Positions 45,731-52,946 of a DNA stretch of 64,000 nt are shown in pieces. The stretch is taken from assembly GCA_030837825.1 (NCBI GenBank), contig JAUQYB010000110.1:49528-113527 (forward strand), written 5' to 3'. Each line of letters opens with the position of its first letter. The stretch's first letter is position 1. This DNA comes from Albidovulum sp. GTDB taxonomy: Bacteria > Pseudomonadota > Alphaproteobacteria > Rhodobacterales > Rhodobacteraceae. A model generated the notes under the pieces. The model did not search any database. It saw only the letters and a program-made list of their open reading frames with translations, and was not told the DNA's origin. Made by a program: the position numbers and the translations under genes.

Positions 45731-46507
45731 TCAGCCGAATTCCGCGCGCAGCGCATGAACAATGCCCGAGGTGCAGACATCGAGCAGGATATGGCCCTTT
45801 TCGACCGAGGCTTCCTTGGGCGAGGAGAGCGTTCCGGGCGGGGGCGTCCATTCCCGCTTCACCGGGTAGACATCATACGGCGGGAAAGTCGCCGGCGGAT
45901 GGTCGACGGCCCGGTCGAGGTGGACGAGCTGCGGGTAGAGCGCCAGCATGAGCGAGGTCTCCAACACTCCGCCATGTTCGACATCCCAGCCCGGGAATCC
46001 GCCGGGATAGAGCCTTTCAATGGCCTCCTTGTGAACGAAATCCCAGTAGGAAAGGACAACCACCTTCAGGTCCGTCACCCCATCCCAGCGCAGTTCGCGG
46101 AGCGCGAGGTCGATCGCCTCGACGATGAACCAGGAATTCTCGAAATGCCCGTTCACCAGGCAGATCCTGCGCACCCCGTGGCGGGCGAATTCCTTCACCA
46201 CGTCCTTCAGCGCGGCAACGAGCGTGGCGCCGTCAAGGCTTGTCGTTCCCGGCAGGTGATTGCCGCCGCCGGACTTCTGGTGCGACTTGTAGCCGTAGGT
46301 AAAGGCTGGCGCGACCAGGGCGCCGATCTGGAGAGCAACGCGGCGGGCGAATTCGGTCGGCAGAAGCACGTCGACGTGCAGCGGCATGTGATGGCCGTGC
46401 TGCTCCATCGAGCCGATGGGAATGAGGATCGGCGTGGCGCCGTTGCGCACCGCCGCGTCATACTCGGGCCAGGTCAGTTCGGAGGCGAAGGCACTGGTCT
46501 TGGGCAT
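45731..46507 (-). CDS. Creatininase (creatinine amidohydrolase)
   Basis: 258 residues with the binuclear metal site intact: Glu35, His37 and Asp46 in SMEQHGHHMPLHVD, and His121 and Glu123 in VNGHFEN. Each is one position offset from Pseudomonas creatininase. SHQKSGGGNHLPGTTSLDG and DVEHGGVLETS are further family blocks. The enzyme opens creatinine to creatine, the substrate of the neighbouring creatinase. The wider family includes other amidohydrolases (formamide- and F420-related), but genomic context favours creatinine. It diverges from the LysR gene across 96 bp. Confidence 0.85.
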   Translation of the reverse strand: MPKTSAFASELTWPEYDAAVRNGATPILIPIGSMEQHGHHMPLHVDVLLPTEFARRVALQIGALVAPAFTYGYKSHQKSGGGNHLPGTTSLDGATLVAALKDVVKEFARHGVRRICLVNGHFENSWFIVEAIDLALRELRWDGVTDLKVVVLSYWDFVHKEAIERLYPGGFPGWDVEHGGVLETSLMLALYPQLVHLDRAVDHPPATFPPYDVYPVKREWTPPPGTLSSPKEASVEKGHILLDVCTSGIVHALRAEFG

Positions 46508-46569
46508 GGCTGCTCCTGAAGCACGGGCTTCCCAAAATCTACGTTGCCGTCTTCCGATAAGAAAAATAG

Positions 46570-46580
46570 ATTGTCGCAAT
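46570..46580. promoter_or_regulatory. Palindrome in the creatininase/LysR divergent region
   Basis: ATTG-tcg-CAAT is a perfect short inverted repeat, 24 bp upstream of the LysR start and 63 bp from the creatininase start. LysR proteins usually bind such imperfect dyads next to their own gene. On the minus strand, TAGATT preceded 17 bp earlier by TTTCTT could be the creatininase promoter. Confidence 0.45.
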
Positions 46581-46603
46581 AGTCTGATTTCAGGCGCAAA
46601 TAC

Positions 46604-47497
46604 ATGCCGGGTATCACCAACCTTCCCACCGACCTTCTGAGAACCTTCATCGCGGTCGTCGAACTCGGCGGCCACTCCAGGGCCGGCGCGTTCCTGGGAC
46701 GCAGCCAGCCGGCGATCTCGCTCCAGATCCGCAGGCTCGAGGAGCTCGTCCGGGTGCCGCTTCTGGCGCAGGAAGGCCGTTCGATACAGCCGACGCCAGC
46801 CGGCGAGGCGCTGCTGAGCTATGCGCGCGAGATGATCCGGATCAACGACGAGGCGGTGGGCTACTTCCACCGCTCCGACAAGACGGGCGTGCTTCGCATC
46901 GGCCTGCCGACCGACTATGCGGTGGCGTTCCTTCAGAGCGCGATCACCGCCTTCGTCCAGGCTCATGCCGAGGTCGAGCTGGAAATCCACTGCGATCTCA
47001 GCCGGCAGCTTCACCAGGATCTGCGCGCAGACGAACTGGATGTGATCATTGCGATGATGTCGAATGCGCGGATGCCGTATCTGTCGCGCGCCTGGATCGA
47101 GCAACCGATATGGGCTGCGGCAGAGGGTTTCCACGACACCCCGAAGCGCCCCGTTCCGCTCGGCGCCCACCCGGAAGGCTGCGATTACCGTGCCCGGATG
47201 ATCCAGGCGCTGGATTCGATCGAACGGCGCTGGCGGATCGTCTACACCGGCCCGGGAATCTCGGGCCTTCAGAACGCGGTGCTGAATGGGCTGTGTGTCT
47301 CGGCGCTGACCAAGGCGACGATGCTGCCGGGAATGCGCGTGCTGGACAACACCGATGGATTCCCCGCGCTCGAGCCGCTCCGGGTGGGGCTTTTCTACAA
47401 GCACCCGCGGCTTTCGGCGGCGGGCCTGCAGCTTGTCAGCGACCTCGTCGCGCGGCTCGACAGCGTCGGAGCAGGCATCAATCCGTTTCCCGGATGA
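46604..47497 (+). CDS. LysR-family transcriptional regulator, probable activator of the creatine(in)e genes
   Basis: 297 residues. The N-terminal winged HTH is LLRTFIAVVELGGHSRAGAFLGRSQPAISLQIRRLEEL (about 11-48) and is followed by the LysR linker helix and a periplasmic-binding-like effector domain (about 90-295, starting GVLRIGLPTDYA). It is placed between the divergent creatininase and the ABC operon that follows on the same strand, so it likely senses creatinine, creatine or a product. The target sites are discussed with the two shared promoters. There is no clear ribosome-binding site before ATG46604; the next in-frame choices are less good. Confidence 0.87.
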   Translation: MPGITNLPTDLLRTFIAVVELGGHSRAGAFLGRSQPAISLQIRRLEELVRVPLLAQEGRSIQPTPAGEALLSYAREMIRINDEAVGYFHRSDKTGVLRIGLPTDYAVAFLQSAITAFVQAHAEVELEIHCDLSRQLHQDLRADELDVIIAMMSNARMPYLSRAWIEQPIWAAAEGFHDTPKRPVPLGAHPEGCDYRARMIQALDSIERRWRIVYTGPGISGLQNAVLNGLCVSALTKATMLPGMRVLDNTDGFPALEPLRVGLFYKHPRLSAAGLQLVSDLVARLDSVGAGINPFPG

Positions 47498-47531
47498 TAA
47501 GGATGCGAGCATTACGGGCGCAAATCCGACG

Positions 47532-47580
47532 ATTTCAAGAACCGATTTTGTCCCGGACACCTCGTGACCTAGCGTTGGCG
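47532..47580 (+). promoter_or_regulatory. ABC-transporter promoter with motif shared with the creatinase promoter
   Basis: ATTTCaAGAACcgATTTtGT (47532-47551) and CTAGcgTTGGCG (47569-47580) repeat the creatinase promoter blocks, starts 37 bp apart in both. The distance from block start to gene start is 87 bp (86 bp for creatinase). TTC-AA-GAA is again an inverted repeat upstream of a TAGNNT -10 candidate (47570-47575). Confidence 0.6.
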
Positions 47581-47618
47581 CCGGACCTCAGAATGGCAAA
47601 CAACACAGGGAGTCGGAC

Positions 47619-48743
47619 ATGCCAGGAGCTGAAGGAAAGACCACGGGATTGACCCGCAGGACGCTGCTTGCGACCGGCGCGGCCGCATTGGCCACGCCGA
47701 TGCTGTCCCGCCGCGCCTTAGCCGCCCCGACGGAACTGACGATGCTCGCCTGGTACGGCCACGCCGAGCCCGACATCGTCGCCGAGTTCGAGGCCGAGAA
47801 CAACGTCAAGTTCGTGCCGAAATACTACACCGGCGGCGACAACATGCTGGGCCTGATCTCGCAGTCGCCCCCGGGCACCTTCGATGTCATCCTGTCGGAT
47901 GCCGAATATGTCCAGCAACTCAACGCCGCCGGCTACATCGAGGAGCTGGACCCGGCCGACTATGCCTTCGCCGACTTCTTCCCCGAGTTCCAGAAGTTCC
48001 CCGGCCACTGGGACGGCGACCGGCTCTATTCGGTGATCACCCGCTTCGGCTTCCTCGGCGTCGCCTACAACACCGACGCGATCACCGAGGCCGAGGCGTC
48101 GAGCTACAACGTCTACTGGGATCCGAAGCTCACCGGCAAGGTCGGGCATTTCGACTGGCATCTGCCGAACCTCGGTCAGATGAGCCTGCTGACCGGCAAC
48201 GCCAGCCCCTACGACATCGACGAGGCGGCCTGGGAGGCGGTGAAGGAAAAGACCATGACGCTGCGCCCGCAGATCGGCGGCTTCTTCGACTACGGCGGCA
48301 CCTTCTCCTCGCTCGACAACGGCCAGATGCTGGCCTTCGCCGGGATCGGCGACTGGATCACCGGCACGCTGGAAAAGAACGGCGCCAAGGTCCGCACCAC
48401 GATCCCCGAGGAAGGCGGGCTCCAGTTCACCGAAAGCTTCTCGATCGGCAAGGGCTCGCAGAAGGCCGACCTAGCGAAGAAGTGGATCCAGTATATCACC
48501 TCGCCCAAGGGGCAGGCGAAGTCGGCGCAGATGGCGGCCTATCCCTGCCTGATCCCGAGCCAGAAGGGCTGGGAGGTCCTCAATGCCGAGAACCCGGCCG
48601 AGGCGAAGCGCCAGGGTATGGTTCCTGGTGAAAGCAACGCGATGGACCTGATCCGTTCGGGCCGCATCCAGTATCGGCAACTGCCGGTGCAGCAAAGCCT
48701 GGAAGACTGGAACGACTTCTGGTCCGAATACAAGGGCTCCTGA
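47619..48743 (+). CDS. ABC transporter substrate-binding protein (PotD-like), Tat-exported
   Basis: 374 residues. The Tat signal has Arg13-Arg14 in LTRRTLLATGAAALATP and a cleavage-type ALAAP about residue 35. The mature part is the bacterial extracellular solute-binding type of the spermidine/putrescine group (LTMLAWYGHAEPDIVAEFEAEN, SPPGTFDVILSDAEYV, FLGVAYNTDAI, NGQMLAFAGIGDWITG). The aromatic-rich binding cleft suits a cationic amine or guanidine. First gene of a four-gene importer operon; a hairpin follows it. Substrate creatinine or creatine is inferred from the shared promoter. Confidence 0.87.
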   Translation: MPGAEGKTTGLTRRTLLATGAAALATPMLSRRALAAPTELTMLAWYGHAEPDIVAEFEAENNVKFVPKYYTGGDNMLGLISQSPPGTFDVILSDAEYVQQLNAAGYIEELDPADYAFADFFPEFQKFPGHWDGDRLYSVITRFGFLGVAYNTDAITEAEASSYNVYWDPKLTGKVGHFDWHLPNLGQMSLLTGNASPYDIDEAAWEAVKEKTMTLRPQIGGFFDYGGTFSSLDNGQMLAFAGIGDWITGTLEKNGAKVRTTIPEEGGLQFTESFSIGKGSQKADLAKKWIQYITSPKGQAKSAQMAAYPCLIPSQKGWEVLNAENPAEAKRQGMVPGESNAMDLIRSGRIQYRQLPVQQSLEDWNDFWSEYKGS

Positions 48744-48751
48744 GCCCGTGC

Positions 48752-48780
48752 GGGCCGGCGGGTGCTCCCCCCGTCGGCCC
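48752..48780 (+). terminator. Intercistronic hairpin after the substrate-binding protein gene
   Basis: GGGCCGGCGGG (48752-48762) pairs with CCCGTCGGCCC (48770-48780), an 11-bp stem with one G-U pair and a 7-nt loop, followed by ATTCCC rather than a U tract. Such hairpins between binding-protein and permease genes commonly protect the upstream message or attenuate transcription, giving excess binding protein. Confidence 0.55.
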
Positions 48781-48808
48781 ATTCCCATCTGGTCTGGAAC
48801 CCTCACCA

Positions 48809-49654
48809 ATGCGAAGATCGCTGTCCCTATACGGCTTGACCTTCTCGCTGCCGCTCCTGCTCTGGCAGTTGGTCTTCTTCGTCTTTCCATTGGTCTTTCT
48901 CGTCGCGCTCAGTTTCTGGACGGTGAGGAATTTCCGGATGCAGCCGGATTTCGACACCGTGAACTGGGCCACGATGTATGGCCGCGCGATCTTCTGGCAG
49001 GCCTATGCCACCACCCTCGCGATGGCCGGGGCAGCCGCAGCGCTTTCCAGCGTTCTCGCCTTCCCGTGCTCCTACGCCCTCGCGTTCAAGTTGTCGGACG
49101 CGGCACGGCGCTGGGCGGTTTTCCTGATGGTGATCCCGTTCTTCACCAGCTACCTCGTCCGCGTCTATTCCTGGCAGATCTTCCTGTCGGATGCGGGCAT
49201 CATCAACGTCGTCCTTGGCTGGATCGGGCTCGGCCCCTTCGGGCTTCTCAACACCGTGGGCGCGACGATGGTCGGGTATCTGACCCTAACCTTCCCGCTT
49301 GTCGTGCTCTTGCAACTCTTCAGCCTCGTCTTTGTCGACCGGACCCTGATCGAGGCGGCGCACAACCTGCGCTGCGGGCGGCTGAGGACGGTCTTTGCCG
49401 TGATCATCCCCTCGGCCCGCGTCGGGCTGGTGATCGCCGCGCTCTTCGCGTTCATCCTCTGCTTCGGCGATTTCGTGAGCCCCATCTACCTGGGCGGCGG
49501 TGAGCCCACCACGCTGTCGATCCTGATCACGGACACGACCAAATCGGGCCAGCAATGGCCGCGCGCCGCGGTGATTGCGCTGACCATGATCGCCACCCTG
49601 ATGGCCGTCGCCTTCGCCGCCATCCGTTTCGCCTACAAGGGGCGCACCAGATGA
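48809..49654 (+). CDS. ABC transporter permease (PotB-like)
   Basis: 281 residues with about six membrane helices. The EAA loop that contacts the ATPase is visible as LIEAAHNLRCGRLRTVFAVIIPSAR. The first helix block (LPLLLWQLVFFVFPLVFLVALSF) and VIPFFTSYLVRVYSWQIFL are typical of the PotB half of polyamine-type importers. The stop overlaps the next permease start (ATGA). Confidence 0.9.
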   Translation: MRRSLSLYGLTFSLPLLLWQLVFFVFPLVFLVALSFWTVRNFRMQPDFDTVNWATMYGRAIFWQAYATTLAMAGAAAALSSVLAFPCSYALAFKLSDAARRWAVFLMVIPFFTSYLVRVYSWQIFLSDAGIINVVLGWIGLGPFGLLNTVGATMVGYLTLTFPLVVLLQLFSLVFVDRTLIEAAHNLRCGRLRTVFAVIIPSARVGLVIAALFAFILCFGDFVSPIYLGGGEPTTLSILITDTTKSGQQWPRAAVIALTMIATLMAVAFAAIRFAYKGRTR

Positions 49655-50484
49655 GTGACCGGGACAGTGCCGACATCAACCGCAACCGCGCCGTCGATTT
49701 TGGTCTGAAGGCCTATGTCCTTCTCGGCTACGCCTTCGTCTTCGCGCCGATCGCCGCAAGCTTTGTCTTCTCGTTCAACTCCGACCGCTTCCCCTCGATC
49801 CCGCTCGGGCAGTTCTCGCTGGAATGGTATCGGGCGGTCGCCGCGGACCCGCTTGTGTGGGAGGGGCTGCGCAACACGCTGATGGTGGGGATGATCGTCG
49901 GCGTCCTCGCCACCGCGCTCGGCTTCGGCGCCGCCTACACCGACTATCGCTACCGCTTCTTCGGCAAGCAGGTCTATCTGGCGCTGGCGCTCTTGCCGCC
50001 GACGATCCCGGTGGTGATCCTCGGGCTGGCGATGCTGGCCTATCTGTCGCGGATCAGCCTGTCGGGCAACGCGCTGTCGGTGATCATCGCCCATGTGGTG
50101 ATCTGCGCCCCCTTCGCGATGGCGATCATCCGGCTCCGTCTCAGCCAGATGGACCCCGATCTGGAGGCTGCCGCCTGGAACCTCGGCGCCTCGGAATGGG
50201 CGGCGATGCGCCATGTCATCGTGCCCTTCGCCATGCCGGCGATCCTTGGCGCGCTCTTCATCACGATGGCCGTCTCCTTCGACGAATTCGCCATCGCCTG
50301 GTTCGTCTCGGGCCTGAACGAGACCCTGCCCGTCAAGGTTCTGGGCTTCCTGCAGGGCCAGGTCAGCCCGCGGATCAACGCCATCGGCACCTTCGTCTTC
50401 GTCACATCCATGACGCTCGTGATCCTTGCTCAGGTTCTCCTGACCAGTCGCGGCGACAAGACCCGTCCGGCACCGGACGAATAG
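49651..50484 (+). CDS. ABC transporter permease (PotC-like)
   Basis: 277 residues, six predicted membrane helices. The EAA motif is LEAAAWNLGASEWAAMRHVIVPFAMP, and the first helix follows AYVLLGYAFVFAPIAASFVFSFN, both standard for PotC. It forms the heterodimeric channel with the preceding permease. ATG49651 overlaps the previous stop by four bases. Confidence 0.9.
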   Translation: MSDRDSADINRNRAVDFGLKAYVLLGYAFVFAPIAASFVFSFNSDRFPSIPLGQFSLEWYRAVAADPLVWEGLRNTLMVGMIVGVLATALGFGAAYTDYRYRFFGKQVYLALALLPPTIPVVILGLAMLAYLSRISLSGNALSVIIAHVVICAPFAMAIIRLRLSQMDPDLEAAAWNLGASEWAAMRHVIVPFAMPAILGALFITMAVSFDEFAIAWFVSGLNETLPVKVLGFLQGQVSPRINAIGTFVFVTSMTLVILAQVLLTSRGDKTRPAPDE

Positions 50485-50493
50485 GAGCAGACC

Positions 50494-51588
50494 ATGAACG
50501 ACACGCTCGTCTCCTTCGAGGGGGTGGTGAAGCGCTTCGGCGAGTTCGTCGCGGTGCAGCCGATGGATTTCGAGATCGCCAAGGGCGAGTTCCTCGCCAT
50601 CATGGGGTCGTCGGGCTGCGGCAAGACGACGACGCGGAGGATGCTCGCCGGGCTCGAGGCGCCGACCGAAGGGGTGATCCGCCTTTCGGGCAAGCCGATC
50701 AACCACCTGCCGACCTGGAGCCGCGACACGCCGATGGTCTGGCAGAGCCTCGCGCTGTTTCCCTTCCTCAACGTGCTCGAGAACGTCGAATTCGCGCTGA
50801 AGATGCGCGGCGTCGGCAAGGCGGAGCGCCGGCGCAGGGCGGAACAGTGGCTGGACCGGATGCAGATTTCGGAATTTGCCGGGCGCAACATCGCCCAGTT
50901 ATCCGGCGGCCAGCGGCAGCGCGTGGCGCTTGCCCGCTCGCTGGTGGTGGAGCCCGAGATCCTGCTGCTCGACGAGCCGCTTTCGGCGCTTGATGCAGCG
51001 CTGAAGGTGCGGATGCAGTCGGTGCTGAAGACCCTCCAGCGCGAGACCGGCATCACCTTCGTCTATGTCACGCACAGCCAGTCGGAGGCCTTTTCGATGG
51101 CCGACCGGGTGGTGATCATGAGCCGTGGCAAGATCGAGCAGATCGGCACGCCGCAGGAAATCTATCGCGCCCCGCGCACCCGCTTCGTGGCCGACTTCCT
51201 CGGTTCGTCCAACATCTTCACCGGCAAGGTGACCGGCGCCGATACGGGCGGGGTGGCGATCGACACGCCCGCGGGGTCGTTCACGCTGGCGGGGCCGGAC
51301 CGCACCCTGCATCCGCAGGTCGGCCGGGAGGTCACGCTGACCGTGCTCGACACAAGGACCAACCTGGCGCTCGACATGCCGCCGGGGCGGATCAACGCGG
51401 TGCGCGCCCGCATGATCGGCGAGGAGTTCGTGGGCGCCACCGCGACCATCTATCTCGAGACCGCAAACGGCCAGGAAATCAGGGTCCAGAAGGGCCACGA
51501 TGAACTGGCAAGCCTGCCCCTGGAGATCGGCCAGGAACTCGTGGCCTGGTGGCCGCACGAGGATGGCCACCTCGTCACCGAGGGCTAG
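50494..51588 (+). CDS. ABC transporter ATP-binding protein (PotA-like)
   Basis: 364 residues. Walker A is GSSGCGKTT (about 38-46), the Q-loop lies in MVWQSLALFPFLNV, the ABC signature is LSGGQRQRVALARSL, Walker B is EILLLDEPLSALD, and the switch His is in VTHSQSEAF. A C-terminal TOBE domain (about 240-360) may bind substrate or regulate. It closes the importer operon and ends in the CTAG shared with the converging class V gene. Confidence 0.92.
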   Translation: MNDTLVSFEGVVKRFGEFVAVQPMDFEIAKGEFLAIMGSSGCGKTTTRRMLAGLEAPTEGVIRLSGKPINHLPTWSRDTPMVWQSLALFPFLNVLENVEFALKMRGVGKAERRRRAEQWLDRMQISEFAGRNIAQLSGGQRQRVALARSLVVEPEILLLDEPLSALDAALKVRMQSVLKTLQRETGITFVYVTHSQSEAFSMADRVVIMSRGKIEQIGTPQEIYRAPRTRFVADFLGSSNIFTGKVTGADTGGVAIDTPAGSFTLAGPDRTLHPQVGREVTLTVLDTRTNLALDMPPGRINAVRARMIGEEFVGATATIYLETANGQEIRVQKGHDELASLPLEIGQELVAWWPHEDGHLVTEG

Positions 51589-52865
51589 GATTCCGGCAGT
51601 CGCGCCCTGCGGCGTGCCACCGCAAGCTCCATCGCCGCGAGGAACCGCGCGACCTCGGCCGTGGTGTTGTAGTGGCAGACAGAGACACGGACGCAATCGG
51701 CAAGCCCGAGCGGATGCAGGATGTTGCCGCAATAGTGGTCATCCTTGCGGATGTGCACCCGGATGCCCTGATCGGCGAGATGCTGCACCAGGTCGGCCGA
51801 GGACAGTCCCTCCAGGGTCAGCGAAACCACCCCTTCCCGGCCTTCCGTGCCCGTGCCGCCGATCACCGTGACGCCCGGCATCTCGGCCAGCCCGCGCAGG
51901 TTGCCGGTGCCGTGCAGCATCGCGTCCATCAGCCGCGCCTCGTGGTCGTGGATCGCCGCCGCCGCAGCCTCGATCCGGGCGCGGGGGGTGGCGGCATCCG
52001 ACACTTCGCCGCCGAGCCAGTCGAAATAGGCGACCACATCCGAGAAGGTCGCATAGGCGCCCGCGTCGCGGGTGCCGAGTTCCCACGCCGCTTCCGGCCC
52101 GCCGAGGATCTGCTCCTTGGTGCAGGCGGTCAGCCGGTCCGACGCCCAGCCGACGCCGTAGCCGTGGCGGGAAAACACCTTGTAGGGCGACACCGCATAG
52201 CCGTCGGCGCGATAGGCGGCACAATCGACATGGCCGTGGCTCGCGTGCTGGATGCCGTCGATGATGATGAACGCCTCCGGCGCCCTTTCGCGGATCGCCG
52301 CCGTGATGGCCGCCACGTCCACCGCCATGCCGGTCACCGGCGAGGTCTGCACGATCGTCGCCACCCGGACTTCGGGCGTGATCCTTTCGAGATAAGCGCC
52401 AAGGCCGACGGTTCCGGTGGCATCGTCATGGGCAACCAGCACATGCGGCCGCCCCGTCACCTCCGCCCAGCGCGCCATCGCGCTGCGGGACGCGGGATGT
52501 TCGAGGGTCGAGCCGAGCATTACACCCCCCGGCATTGCACCAAGTGCTGCGGTGCGGATCAGCCGGAACAGCACCTCGCTGCCGCTTTCGCCGGTGAAGA
52601 CCTGGCCACCGGGGGTGTTGAGGAACAGCGCCATGTCGACCTTGCCCCTCGCGATCGCCGCCATCAGCGCCTTGGACGCCGGGTTGTCCCGCCCCTGGTT
52701 GTCGGGGTAGCCGGCATAGGCGGCCGAGGTTTCGATCACCGACTTGAGCCGGAGCGCACCCCCTGCGTTCTCGAAGAAGATGCGCGGCCCGTCGAAGGGG
52801 CAGGTCTCCACATGGGCGAAACGGTCGCGGATGGCCTCGATCAGGCCGGGTCTGTCTTCAAGCAT
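51585..52865 (-). CDS. Class V aminotransferase-fold PLP enzyme
   Basis: 426 residues of fold-type I. The PLP lysine is Lys229 in YAVSPYKVFSRHG, with Asp203 in IIDGIQHASHGHVD and His207 nearby. IFFENAGGALRLKSVIE at the N-terminus is typical of the cysteine-desulfurase-like and isopenicillin-epimerase-like group, but no desulfurase catalytic-Cys loop is evident. The activity cannot be named. It follows the glutamine synthetase homologue by 81 bp and is presumably co-expressed with it. ATG52865 is used. Confidence 0.8.
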   Translation of the reverse strand: MLEDRPGLIEAIRDRFAHVETCPFDGPRIFFENAGGALRLKSVIETSAAYAGYPDNQGRDNPASKALMAAIARGKVDMALFLNTPGGQVFTGESGSEVLFRLIRTAALGAMPGGVMLGSTLEHPASRSAMARWAEVTGRPHVLVAHDDATGTVGLGAYLERITPEVRVATIVQTSPVTGMAVDVAAITAAIRERAPEAFIIIDGIQHASHGHVDCAAYRADGYAVSPYKVFSRHGYGVGWASDRLTACTKEQILGGPEAAWELGTRDAGAYATFSDVVAYFDWLGGEVSDAATPRARIEAAAAAIHDHEARLMDAMLHGTGNLRGLAEMPGVTVIGGTGTEGREGVVSLTLEGLSSADLVQHLADQGIRVHIRKDDHYCGNILHPLGLADCVRVSVCHYNTTAEVARFLAAMELAVARRRARLPES

Positions 52866-52946
52866 CGTCCGTCCTCGGGTCATGCGGCGGTCTGTCCGCC
52901 TCATGCACCCGACGCGCGGCACAGGCAACCCCGGCCGATCGCGCGG

